Assembly: GCF_000315625.1 (NCBI RefSeq)
Contig: NW_005434400.1
Coordinates: 6,411 to 34,327 of the forward strand
Origin: Guillardia theta CCMP2712
Lineage: Eukaryota > Cryptophyceae > Pyrenomonadales > Geminigeraceae
Reading direction: 5' to 3'
DNA length: 27,917 nucleotides
Shown one piece after another: positions 1 to 8,766 of this stretch. The notes under the pieces were generated by a model, which saw only the letters and a list, made by a program, of their open reading frames with translations, was not told the DNA's origin and searched no databases. Within the stretch, counting starts at the first letter, position 1. The number at the start of each line of letters is the position of its first letter. Both the position numbers and the translations under genes were made by a program.

Positions 1-235
1 CAATTGAGGAGGTGGGTGGGGTACGGGGACGAGGACAATGAGAGAAGAGGGAGAAAAGGAGGGGAGGGGACGCGAGGAGAGTGGAGTGGAGGGAAGACGA
101 GGAGGCGAGGAGGCTAGAGGAGGATGAAGAGGGGAGAAGAGGAGAAGGAGAAAAGATAGCAGGAAGAGGGGAAAGAAGAAGAGGAGTAGAGGAGGAATAG
201 AGGGGAAGAGAAGAGGAAAGGAGAACTATCTCATG
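1..235. repeat. Polypurine (GA-rich) tract
   Basis: The plus strand is almost uninterrupted G and A for about 230 bases, with only scattered T and C. It has no fixed repeat unit, so it is low-complexity rather than a tandem repeat. No credible coding frame was seen in it. The region from 236 to 630 becomes ordinary mixed sequence, still G-rich, and precedes the hydrolase-like gene, so it may hold its promoter, but no defined element was recognised. Confidence 0.8.
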
Positions 236-630
236 ATAATAGATGAGGATGGGATGGAGATAGGAACAGGGAGAGGTAAGATTGTTATGTTCGCAGATGG
301 AGGTGTAGAACATGTTTCTGATTGGAAAGAAGAGTTGAGGAATTCGAGGAAATTGAGTGATAAGGACAAGGAGTAGTCGTATACTTGCGTAGAGGAAGAT
401 GATCGTTACGATGGTGGTGGTGGCTGCGTCATTTGTGGTGGAAGTGACAGGGGCGATGTGATGGGGAGCATAATCATTCCATTGGAGAGGAGGAGGAACT
501 TGGTGAGGGAGTTTGCGACTTCGTCCTCAGAGAGGGGCTGAGAGGAGGAAGGGGAAGGGTGTGCGTGTCTGATACGTTGAAAGGATTCTTCTGATGAGAG
601 CGTGACGACTGAGAGGTTCGAGCATCGGCC

Positions 631-1928
631 GTGACGATGAGCATGAAGATCTGCGTTTCTTTTCTCCTTCTCCTCTTCCTCCTGGTTTCCGTTGCGTTTT
701 GGATCAGCACGTTCCTGCGCATGGACTTCCGAGAGGGCTGGGTGAAGCGAGTGGGGATAGGTGAGGGGAGGAGATGGACTGCAGACGGAATTTCGGGGGG
801 CTTGCGACAGGAGCGAATGCCGTCAGGCTGCATGCTCAACGCGATGGAGCCGGCAGGAGACTCGAGGATGTCGTTTCTTCTGGTGCATGACGTGTCTGAA
901 CACATTGGGAACTTCGCGGTCACTGCCGTCTCCATCTTCAACCAGTGCGAGAAGGAAGGGTTCTCCTGTGCTGTCTACGGCATCGACTTGCCCGGGCACG
1001 GGAGAAGTGAAACGCGTGGGGAGTTCACGATGCAGGAGATGATCGCCAGCGTCGGTGAAGCGGCTTCGTGGATCAAAAACACAACGAGAGATGGAGCCGT
1101 TTTCTTGGTGGGCAAGGGGATAGGAGGAGAGGTCGCGTTCCAAGCAGGAAGCGTGTTCGAGGAGGTGACAGGTTGGTGTCTGCTGGACATGCTGCTTTTG
1201 TACCTCACGCTGGTGGTAGGGATGGTAGTGAACGGGGTGCTGCTGCCGAGCGAGATGAAGCATCGCCCACAGATTGAGTACGTCAAGGGGATAGTCGGGG
1301 AGATCCTTCAAGTCTTGTTCGGGGATGCCAAGGCGAGTTTGCCTCCTCTCTGTCCCAGGCTGATGGAGCTCGACCCGCAGCTATCACTCGCCGCCTTCAT
1401 CTCCTTCGAGCGGCAGTTCGACAGGATCGACTGCGGGGCAGCTGGTGCCTGCGCTTGGCACCATGATCGGGAGATGTACGAGGACAACCTGAGAGACCCT
1501 TTGAGCCTGTGGTCAGCAAGAGTCAGTGGAAACACGGCCTTCAGTTGTGACGTGATGGCAGGGCGGCGACGTTCTCCTCTCTTCGTTCTCTCTTCACATA
1601 CAAGCCCGTCAAGTCTTCCTTGGAAAATGAGACACCGGCATACCGTCATGCTCCTCACATACAACCAGGATGACACCTACTGCAGATCCTCCTTTTGGCC
1701 GGCGGGCAGGATAAAGTGATCCCTTTGGCGAGCGTTCGATCAGGTGCACGTGCAAAGGAAAGGGAGAAACATGACTTGCTGTCCTCTTCTAGTCTTTGAA
1801 AGGATCGGCGGCCCGAAACTTCTCAGGATCGATATGGAAGCTGGTGGGATAAGAACGAGCAACAGTCGTGTTGTGACAGCCCTGCAGGCCATCAAGTGCT
1901 CCAACAACATCACAAGCAAGCTGCAAGG
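631..1928 (+). CDS. Membrane-anchored alpha/beta-hydrolase-like protein (monoacylglycerol-lipase type), probably multi-exon or partly decayed
   Basis: An open frame runs from the ATG at 631 to 1719. Residues about 9-28 are a hydrophobic anchor. Residues 82-86 read FLLVH and 118-126 read IDLPGHGRS, the usual strand and loop of serine hydrolases of the monoacylglycerol lipase type. The nucleophile elbow, normally G-H-S-M-G-G, reads GKGIGG at residues 161-166, so the serine is replaced by glycine. Later family motifs fall in another frame: LLLAGGQDKVIP, which carries the usual acid residue, begins near 1686 after a possible acceptor TACTGCAG, and IKCSNNITSKLQG lies near 1888-1928 after CCTGCAG. 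This means either 3' introns that could not be placed or a decayed gene. The frame ending at 1719 is therefore probably not the real C-terminus, and a possible stop lies at 2037-2039. The fold is fairly clear. A loss of ordinary lipase activity is inferred from the missing serine. Confidence 0.5.
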
Positions 1929-2164
1929 GTGAGACGATCATTGAATCTGCTAGTTCGTGTGCTATGGTCCTCACTTTCCCCTTGTAGCTCATTGTCGCTT
2001 GGTCGGCAGCTGTTCTCGATGGCAAGCTTTCTACCTTAATGCCAGAGAGTCCGTACTTGAACCTGTAGAAGGTCTTTCTTGCTTGTCGGTCTCTTCGGAA
2101 GAGGTCAACTTGTTCAGGATCTCCTCTATGCTTGTGTGATGGGACACCTTCATTGAGCATGAGC

Positions 2165-2170
2165 TTTATT
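2165..2170 (-). terminator. Polyadenylation signal AATAAA of gene A1
   Basis: AATAAA on the minus strand, about 110 bases past the A1 stop. The same signal in the same context follows A2, A3 and A4. Similarity between A1 and the other A copies ends within about 20 bases beyond it. Confidence 0.55.
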
Positions 2171-2281
2171 CATATGATACACGGAGTGCTGATAACCTAC
2201 ATTCGGTCCCTATATACATCGTTTTCTACATCTGTACACGTCGTCGCCTCTAAGGCGGTTGGAGCTGGCCCCGTCGCCTCC

Positions 2282-2497
2282 TCACAGCTGCATAGCCACC
2301 CCGTCCGCTGACTCGATCGTCCGCTTCTGCTGGATCATGAGGATGCTCGCGCGGAGGCAGGCCAGCTGCTTGGCCTTGGAGACGGTGGGAGCGTGTCGGT
2401 GCTTGTTACTGGGAGAGATGCTGGTGCGGGAGCTAGGCTGGGATGCAGAGGAGGAGAGGGGAGCGACGATGGTCTCGAGGGCAGGTACTTGCGCCAT
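2282..2497 (-). CDS. Family A small protein, copy A1 (71 aa, unknown function)
   Basis: The function is not recognised. The start chosen is the ATG in a good context (GCCATGG) beginning MAQVPALETIV; the frame stays open 23 codons upstream, but that part is pyrimidine-rich leader. Residues about 12-36 are Ser/Pro/Ala-rich and look disordered. The C-terminal half, from SKAKQLACLRASILMIQQ to the ending ADGVAMQL, is shared with family B. A and B differ in this block mostly at third codon positions (CTG/CTC, GCC/GCA, TGC/TGT, GCG/GCA), which shows selection on the protein. A1 has Arg at residue 24 where A2-A4 have Cys. It lies head-to-head with B1, 538 bases apart, in the opposite orientation to the other three pairs. 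No signal peptide or membrane segment is evident. Confidence 0.65.
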   Translation of the reverse strand: MAQVPALETIVAPLSSSASQPSSRTSISPSNKHRHAPTVSKAKQLACLRASILMIQQKRTIESADGVAMQL

Positions 2498-3035
2498 GGC
2501 GTGGTCGGTGGAGGAGGAACGAGAGGGTTGAGTGGAGGGGAGAGAGGGAGCTCTATTTGAGGGCAACGGGCCACGAGACCTGGGGGGGGGAGGTAACGTG
2601 ACGTCCGCAAGTCAGGTGGCATCCGGGGACAGGAAGTCACATGTCAAGGTGGTTCAAACAAGCAAGAGGTAACGTGATGTCTGAAAGTCAGGTGGCATCC
2701 GGGGACAGGGCCTTACAGGCTGTTGCAAAACGTTCATCTTTTTTACCACAAGGTAACCTGCAGATGACAGGAGGTAACGCTCTGACCCTTTCAAGATCTT
2801 GCAAAATTTTCAAACGGTGTGTTTGACAATGACTGCTGACTTTCAACCCTCTACAGGTATCGTGATCGTGATATGCCCTGATCCCTCTTCATTTTTAGCA
2901 TCCACCTCTGCCAGCCTTCTTGTTCCCCTGCCGTTCCACCACGAACCTGTTGGATCAGTCTGTCTTCAAGTTCCGATTGAGTGTGTTGCTCATATCCTTG
3001 CTTTTATCTTCTTACTGCTGTTTGAAGAAGTGCCA
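2498..3035. promoter_or_regulatory. Shared intergenic (probably bidirectional) promoter of A1 and B1, with a duplicated 42-bp motif
   Basis: This is the only space between two divergent genes. A block starting GGTAACGTGA and ending GGTGGCATCCGGGGACAGG occurs at about 2591-2632 and again at 2668-2709, with a few substitutions. It contains GTGACGTC, an ACGT-core site of the kind bound by bZIP factors, at the first copy. A single counterpart lies upstream of A2, A3 and A4 in matching orientation relative to A. A third partial GGTAAC-containing stretch lies at 2753-2780. Similarity to the other A upstream regions ends near 2720, beyond which the B1 side is unrelated. That it acts as a promoter is inferred from position. 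Confidence 0.45.
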
Positions 3036-3260
3036 ATGACTCAAGCTCTGCAACTCGACGCTTCCATCTCCTCTCGATCACATCCTCAAATCTCCAATTC
3101 ATTGCCTGTCATCGCTCCTCTCAACTCCAGCCCAGCCCGTCCATCTGCCCCCGCCATCCTGGACAAGGCCAGGCAGCTCGCATGTCTTCGCGCAAGCATC
3201 CTCATGATCCAGCAGAAGCGCGCTGTCTACACTGCCGACGGCGTACCCATGCAGCTATGA
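3036..3260 (+). CDS. Family B small protein, copy B1 (74 aa, diverged, unknown function)
   Basis: The start is the ATG opening MTQALQLDAS, matching MTQALSLDTA in the other B copies. The middle (residues about 10-37) is Ser/Pro-rich and unlike B2-B4. From ILDKARQLACLRASILMI to the terminal ADGVPMQL it is identical to them. The frame is open upstream for a further 79 codons with a hydrophobic stretch, but that part is not conserved with the other B copies and is read as leader. Its 3' flank is also unrelated to theirs, so B1 is the oldest or most diverged B copy. It is convergent with B2. Confidence 0.6.
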   Translation: MTQALQLDASISSRSHPQISNSLPVIAPLNSSPARPSAPAILDKARQLACLRASILMIQQKRAVYTADGVPMQL

Positions 3261-3771
3261 CAAAACAATCGCGATATTCTTATGTTTATTGCTTTGGTTG
3301 TCGCATGGATGGATTGTGGACATCACAACAAGCGTTGGCATGCTGATAAGCACAAATCACATTCCAATACGATTTTGGTAAGATACAATCTAGAAAACAG
3401 GTTAAAAAAACTGGAGAATAATTCACAGTAACGTAAAACGAATAAATTAGAGACAACACATTAAACAAAAATTGACATTTGTGTGAGGCTCCAGCGATGG
3501 CAATAGCGTGTCTCGCTCTCGCCATCTCATGCATGCGCTACATGCTTGATTCACGCCTCCACCCATAACGGTACAAGGACTGTTTACACACTCACGAGCT
3601 GTGAGCGCATGTCTAGATGCGATCCTCGCACGCGCACGCGACAGCACATTTGGCTTTACTCTCATCGTCACTAGTATACAAGCTATGCTCGATCGCGTCC
3701 CGTCTCCCTCCAACACGTACAGCATAGCCTACACCTTCCTCCCGCTCACGCAGCGAGACTGTCCGTCCTTG
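3261..3771. other. Intergenic region between convergent B1 and B2
   Basis: No gene seen. The first part is AT-rich and unique, ending near 3509. From about 3510 the sequence is the conserved 3' flank of family B, repeated at 5229 and 6923. Both short open frames here lie in that flank and are not conserved as protein. Confidence 0.6.
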
Positions 3772-3990
3772 TCATAGCTGCATGGGTACACCATCGGCAG
3801 TGTAGACAGCGCGCTTCTGCTGGATCATGAGGATGCTTGCGCGAAGACATGCGAGCTGCCTGGCCTTGTCCAGGATGGCGGGGGCGGATGGACGGGCTTG
3901 GCTGGAGTTGGCGGGGGAGGGCAGTGGGCGGGAGGAGCGGGAGGCAGGGTGGGGGGCGTAGGCGGTGTCAAGGGAAAGAGCTTGCGTCAT
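3772..3990 (-). CDS. Family B small protein, copy B2 (72 aa)
   Basis: The protein starts MTQALSLDTAYAPH and ends ADGVPMQL, with a Ser/Pro/Ala-rich middle and the block common to families A and B from about residue 39. The frame is open 61 codons upstream in all three tandem copies, including a hydrophobic stretch (ISTLLVCTWLTPALVSF), so a longer 133-aa product is possible. The short start is preferred because B1 aligns only from it. It is divergent from A2 (523 bases between starts). No function is recognised. Confidence 0.65.
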   Translation of the reverse strand: MTQALSLDTAYAPHPASRSSRPLPSPANSSQARPSAPAILDKARQLACLRASILMIQQKRAVYTADGVPMQL

Positions 3991-4513
3991 GGATGAAGCA
4001 GGGAGGGCGAGGCTAAAGAGCTGACGGATGAAGCTGACAAGGGCTGGCGTCAACCAAGTGCAAACAAGCAACGTGGAGATAGGCGACAAGATCTGGAGGA
4101 GCGAAGTCGGGGGAGCAACCCAAGAGGTGAGGTACTGGCAGTCAAATGTCGGGAAAGAGCACGAGACGGACAAACCAGGTGTGTAGTAAGAGGTGTCAGC
4201 AAGGCCTGACCTGGGGAGAAAGCGAACTTAAGAGAGTTGTAGATGCTTCGGCTGGTAGGGCTATACCTATGCGTAACGCATCGGTTCGATAATGTCATGG
4301 TACCACCATGGCACTCTCAACTATGTCTGTCACGATACCGCTGATTGTAAAAGCTTTGTCATATATTCCTGTAAGGCCCTGTCCCCGGATGCCACCTGAC
4401 TTGCGGACCTCACGTTACCTCCCCCCCCCAGGTCTCGTGGCCCGTTGCCCTCAAATAGAGCTCCCTCTCTCCCCTCCACTCAACCCTCTCGTTCCTCCTC
4501 CACCGACCACGCC
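3991..4513. promoter_or_regulatory. Shared spacer of the B2/A2 divergent pair
   Basis: The spacer holds the CCTGTCCCCGGATGCCACC motif in front of A2, a C8-9 run, and a pyrimidine-rich CT leader immediately before the A2 start. The same arrangement precedes A3 and A4. Bidirectional promoter function is inferred from the head-to-head layout. Confidence 0.4.
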
Positions 4514-4729
4514 ATGGCGCAAGTACCTGCCCTCGAGACCATCGTCGCTCCCCTCTCCTCCTCTGCATCCCAGCCTAGCTCCTGCACCAGCATCTCCCCC
4601 AGTAACAAGCACAGACACGCTCCCACCGTCTCCAAGGCCAAGCAGCTGGCCTGCCTCCGCGCGAGCATCCTCATGATCCAGCAGAAGCGGACGATCGAGT
4701 CAGCGGACGGGGTGGCTATGCAGCTGTGA
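4514..4729 (+). CDS. Family A small protein, copy A2 (71 aa)
   Basis: Identical in protein to A3 and A4, and differing from A1 only at residue 24 (Cys). Some codons differ silently from A3 and A4 (AGA for CGA in the KHRHA stretch). The upstream leader is pyrimidine-rich. The 3' UTR carries AATAAA at 4841-4846. Confidence 0.65.
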   Translation: MAQVPALETIVAPLSSSASQPSSCTSISPSNKHRHAPTVSKAKQLACLRASILMIQQKRTIESADGVAMQL

Positions 4730-5492
4730 GGAGGCGACGGGGCCAGCTCCAACCGCCTTAGAGGCGACGACGTGTACAGATGTAGAAAACGATGTATATA
4801 GGGACCGAATGTAGGTTATCAGCACTCCGTGTATCATATGAATAAAGCTCATGCTCAATGACGTGGGAGTGTGTGAGACAGGAGGAAGCTTGAGGGAGGA
4901 GAGAGGGACATGAGGGGGAGGGGGGAGGGAAGGGGCAGGCGAGGTAATGGGGGTAGGGCGAGACATGCAGGGTCAAGGGCCGTTGTTTTTGGTCTTGATT
5001 CCGGTTGAAAGGAGGCTCATGGTCGACGCAGCATTTAGATTCTCAATTTACCTTGTTTGTATACTCAGTCATGTCTTGATGAGTGCAAAGCAGCACATCT
5101 CAGTGTACCTCGGATATCGAAATTGATTGTCGGATAACTTCCGTCAGATAATGAGCTGGGAACCAGCAGCTGAGAAAGTTACAAAACGAGCTCAACGACT
5201 CAGCAAGGATCCCAACGAAAGTGATGACATATCTCGCTCTCGCCATCTCATGCATGCGCTACATGCTTGATTCACGCCTCCACCCATAACGGTACAAGGA
5301 CTGTTTACACACTCACGAGCTGTGAGCGCATGTCTAGATGCGATCCTCGCACGCGCACGCGACAACACATTTGACTTTACTCTCATCGTCACTAGTATAC
5401 AAGCTATGCTCGATCGCGTCCCGTCTCCCTCCAACACGTACAGCATAGCCTACACCTTCCTCCCGCTCACGCAGCGAGACTGTCCGTCCTTG
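4730..5492. other. 3' flanks of A2 and B3, with a G-rich tail
   Basis: No further gene seen. It contains the A2 3' UTR and poly(A) signal, a purine-rich stretch (about 4880-4975), a unit-shared AT-rich segment (4980-5228) and the B3 3' flank. Short open frames here are not conserved as protein between units. Confidence 0.6.
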
Positions 5493-5711
5493 TCATAGCT
5501 GCATGGGTACGCCGTCGGCAGTGTAGACAGCGCGCTTCTGCTGGATCATGAGGATGCTGGCGCGAAGACATGCGAGCTGCCTGGCCTTGTCCAGGATGGC
5601 GGGGGCGGATGGACGGGCTTGGCTGGAGTTGGCGGGGGAGGGAAGTGGGCGGGAGGAGCGGGAGGCAGGGTGGGGGGCGTAGGCGGTGTCAAGGGAAAGA
5701 GCTTGCGTCAT
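5493..5711 (-). CDS. Family B small protein, copy B3 (72 aa)
   Basis: The protein is identical to B2. Differences in the codons (for example GTA CGC versus GTA CAC near the C-terminus, and GCC versus GCA) are silent. It is divergent from A3. Confidence 0.65.
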   Translation of the reverse strand: MTQALSLDTAYAPHPASRSSRPLPSPANSSQARPSAPAILDKARQLACLRASILMIQQKRAVYTADGVPMQL

Positions 5712-6207
5712 GGATGAAGCAGGGAGGGCGAGGCTAAAGAGCTGACGGATGAAGCTGACAAGGGCTGGCGTCAACCAAGTGCAAACAAGCAACGTGGAGA
5801 TAGGCGACAAGATCTGGAGGAGCGAAGTCGGGGAAGCGACCAAAGAGGTGAGGTACTGGCAGTCAAATGTCGGGAAAGAGCACGAGACGGACAAACCAGG
5901 TGTGTAGTAAGAGGTGTCAGCAAGGCCTGACTTGGGGAGATAGCGAACTTAAGAGAGTTGTAGATGCTTCGGCTGGTAGGGCTATACCTATGCGTAACGC
6001 ATCGGTTCGATAATGTCATGTTTCCACCATGGCACCTCAACTATGTCTGTCACGATACCGCTGATTGTAAAAGCTTTGTCATATATTCCTGTAAGGCCCT
6101 GTCCCCGGATGCCACCTGACTTGCGGACCTCACGCCCTTTGCCCTCAAATAGAGCTCCCTCTCTCCCCTCCACTCAACCCTCTCGTTCCTCCTCCACCGA
6201 CCACGCC
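5712..6207. promoter_or_regulatory. Shared spacer of the B3/A3 pair, with an A-side deletion
   Basis: Matches the B2/A2 spacer except that about 30 bases are missing after GACCTCACG (near 6135): the C-run and the GGTCTCGTGGCCC stretch present upstream of A2 and A4. If the deleted stretch matters for A expression, A3 should behave differently from its siblings. Confidence 0.4.
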
Positions 6208-6423
6208 ATGGCGCAAGTACCTGCCCTCGAGACCATCGTCGCTCCCCTCTCCTCCTCTGCATCCCAGCCTAGCTCCTGCACCAGCATCTCCCCCAGTAAC
6301 AAGCACCGACACGCTCCCACCGTCTCCAAGGCCAAGCAGCTGGCCTGCCTCCGCGCGAGCATCCTCATGATCCAGCAGAAGCGGACGATCGAGTCAGCGG
6401 ACGGGGTGGCTATGCAGCTGTGA
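6208..6423 (+). CDS. Family A small protein, copy A3 (71 aa)
   Basis: The protein is identical to A2 and A4. Its upstream frame is open back to 6013 because of the promoter deletion, which fuses leader sequence in frame; that longer product is probably an accident. The poly(A) signal is at 6535-6540. Confidence 0.65.
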   Translation: MAQVPALETIVAPLSSSASQPSSCTSISPSNKHRHAPTVSKAKQLACLRASILMIQQKRTIESADGVAMQL

Positions 6424-7186
6424 GGAGGCGACGGGGCCAGCTCCAACCGCCTTAGAGGCGACGACGCGTACAGATGTAGATAACGATGTATATAGGGACC
6501 GAATGTAGGTTATCAGCACTCCGTGTATCATATGAATAAAGCTCATGCTCAATGACGTGGGAGTGTGTGAGACAGGAGGAAGCTGAGGGAGGATAGAGGG
6601 ACATGAGGGGGAGGGGGAAAGGGAAGGGGCAGGCGAGGTAATGGGGGTAGGGCGAGACCTGCAGGGTCAAGGGCCGTTGTTTTTAGTCTTGATTCCGGTT
6701 GAAAGGAGGCTCATGGTCGACGCAGCATTTAGATTCTCAATTTACCTTGTTTGTATACTCAGTCATGTCTTGATGAGTGCAAAGCAGCACATCTCAGTGT
6801 ACCTCGGATATCGAAATTGATTGTCGGATAACTTCCGTCAGATAATGAGCTGGGAACCAGCAGCTGAGAAAGTTACAAAACGAGCTCAACGACTCAGCAA
6901 GGATCCCAACGAAAGTGATGACATATCTCGCTCTCGCCATCTCATGCATGCGGTACATGCTTGATTCACGCCTCCACCCATAACGGTACAAGGACTGTTT
7001 ACACACTCACGAGCTGTGAGCGCATGTCTAGATGCGATCCTCGCACGCGCACGCGACAACACATTTGACTTTACTCTCATCGTCACTAGTATACAAGCTA
7101 TGCTCGATCGCGTCCCGTCTCCCTCCAACACGTACAGCATAGCCTACACCTTCCTCCCGCTCACGCAGCGAGACTGTCCGTCCTTG
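6424..7186. other. 3' flanks of A3 and B4
   Basis: No gene seen. Same content as the segment between A2 and B3. Confidence 0.6.
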
Positions 7187-7405
7187 TCATAGCTGCATGG
7201 GTACGCCGTCGGCAGTGTAGACAGCGCGCTTCTGCTGGATCATGAGGATGCTGGCGCGAAGACATACGAGCTGCCTGGCCTTGTCCAGGATGGCGGGGGC
7301 GGATGGACGGGCTTGGCTGGAGTTGGCGGGGGAGGGAAGTGGGCGGGAGGAGCGGGAGGCAGGGTGGGGGGCGTAGGCGGTGTCAAGGGAAAGAGCTTGC
7401 GTCAT
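7187..7405 (-). CDS. Family B small protein, copy B4 (72 aa)
   Basis: As B2 and B3 except Val for Ala at residue 47, inside the conserved block (RQLVCLR). This is the only replacement in that block among the three tandem B copies. Confidence 0.65.
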   Translation of the reverse strand: MTQALSLDTAYAPHPASRSSRPLPSPANSSQARPSAPAILDKARQLVCLRASILMIQQKRAVYTADGVPMQL

Positions 7406-7935
7406 GGATGAAGCAGGGAGGGCGAGGCTAAAGAGCTGACGGATGAAGCTGACAAGGGCTGGCGTCAACCAAGTGCAAACAAGCAACGTGGAGATAGGCG
7501 ACAAGATCTGGAGGAGCGAAGTCGGGGAAGCGACCAAAGAGGTGAGGTACTGGCAGTCAAATGTCGGGAAAGAGCACGAGACGGACAAACCAGGTGTGTA
7601 GTAAGAGGTGTCAGCAAGGCCTGACTTGGGGAGATAGCGAACTTAAGAGAGTTGTAGATGCTTCGGCTGGTAGGGCTATACCTATGCGTAACGCATCGGT
7701 TCGATAATGTCATGTTTCCACCATGGCACCTCAACTATGTCTGTCACGATACCGCTGATTGTAAAAGCTTTGTCATATATTCCTGTAAGGCCCTGTCCCC
7801 GGATGCCACCTGACTTGCGGACCTCACGTTACCTCCTCCCCCCAGGTCTCGTGGCCCAGTGGCCCTTTGCCCTCAAATAGAGCTCCCTCTCTCCCCTCCA
7901 CTCAACCCTCTCGTTCCTCCTCCACCGACCACGCC
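7406..7935. promoter_or_regulatory. Shared spacer of the B4/A4 pair
   Basis: Matches the B2/A2 spacer. On the A side the C-run is interrupted by T, and a short AGTGGCC insertion follows GTGGCCC near 7855. Confidence 0.4.
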
Positions 7936-8151
7936 ATGGCGCAAGTACCTGCCCTCGAGACCATCGTCGCTCCCCTCTCCTCCTCTGCATCCCAGCCTAG
8001 CTCCTGCACCAGCATCTCCCCCAGTAACAAGCACCGACACGCTCCCACCGTCTCCAAGGCCAAGCAGCTGGCCTGCCTCCGCGCGAGCATCCTCATGATC
8101 CAGCAGAAGCGGACGATCGAGTCAGCGGACGGGGTGGCTATGCAGCTGTGA
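7936..8151 (+). CDS. Family A small protein, copy A4 (71 aa)
   Basis: The protein is identical to A2 and A3. It is the last member of the array, with its poly(A) signal at 8263-8268. Confidence 0.65.
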   Translation: MAQVPALETIVAPLSSSASQPSSCTSISPSNKHRHAPTVSKAKQLACLRASILMIQQKRTIESADGVAMQL

Positions 8152-8594
8152 GGAGGCGACGGGGCCAGCTCCAACCGCCTTAGAGGCGACGACGTGTACA
8201 GATGTAGATAACGATGTATATAGGGACCGAATGTAGGTTATCAGCACTCCGTGTATCATATGAATAAAGCTCATGCTCAATGACGTGGGAGTGTGTGAGA
8301 CAGGAGGAAGCTGAGGGAGGAGAGAGGGACATGAGGGGGAGGGGGAAAGGGAAGGGGCAGGCGAGGTAACTGTGGGAGGACAGGACAGCCATATTCATGT
8401 TTGGGTGTTTTAATCAAGTATTTTACCGCAGGGATTGAAAGCACGTTACTGCGCATGTGCAACATAATTTTATTTTTTTCGTGTTACTTTGACTTACGTT
8501 TGATGTTAGAGCCTGGCACAGTTCCTTAGCATAAAAACTCGACCCGGCGCGAGCGTCTGAAGGGCATTGAAGGCTAAAACATGAACTGGCACAT

Positions 8595-8766
8595 CTTTCA
8601 TCGCCAATACACTGAAGCTTGAATCTATCATCACTAACACGCTTGAACTTATCTATCATCACTAACACACTGAAGCTTGAATCAACCTATCATCACTAAC
8701 ACGCTTGAATCTATCATCACTAACACACTGAAGCTTGAATCTATCATCGCCAATACACTGAAGCTG
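8595..8766. repeat. Degenerate minisatellite
   Basis: About six imperfect copies of a roughly 25-31 bp unit built from TATCATCACTAACACACTG and AAGCTTGAATC. Some copies lack the CTGAA portion and have ACACGCTTGAA instead, so two unit types alternate. Confidence 0.75.

Larger units (their letters stand above)
3510..5228. repeat. Tandem repeat unit 1 (about 1.72 kb, carries B2 and A2)
   Basis: This is the first of three near-identical direct repeats, starting at the phrase CTCGCTCTCGCCATCTCATG. It carries, in order, the B 3' flank, B2 (minus), the shared spacer, A2 (plus), the A 3' UTR with AATAAA, and a G-rich tail. Units 2 and 3 also share the stretch at 4970-5228, showing that the whole period was duplicated. 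Confidence 0.85.
5229..6922. repeat. Tandem repeat unit 2 (1,694 bp, carries B3 and A3)
   Basis: Nearly identical to units 1 and 3. The 25-base length difference from unit 1 is largely explained by loss of the C-run and GTCTCGTGGCCC segment upstream of A3. Confidence 0.85.
6923..8369. repeat. Tandem repeat unit 3 (truncated, carries B4 and A4)
   Basis: Follows units 1 and 2 closely until about 8369 (GGCAGGCGAGGTAA), where the array ends and unique sequence begins. The shared tail corresponding to 4970-5228 is absent. Confidence 0.85.

Noticed and set aside
1789-2160. 123-codon minus-strand frame
   Set aside because: No domain. It overlaps the likely 3' exons of the hydrolase-like gene, and no start context or splice support was seen.
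2259-2531. 90-codon frame antisense to A1 (and its equivalents opposite A2, A3 and A4)
   Set aside because: It is preserved only because the A sequences are near-identical. The silent third-position pattern between families A and B fits the A/B frame, not this one.
8595-8766. Possible CRISPR array
   Set aside because: Units are contiguous and imperfect with no unique spacers, and the genome is eukaryotic.
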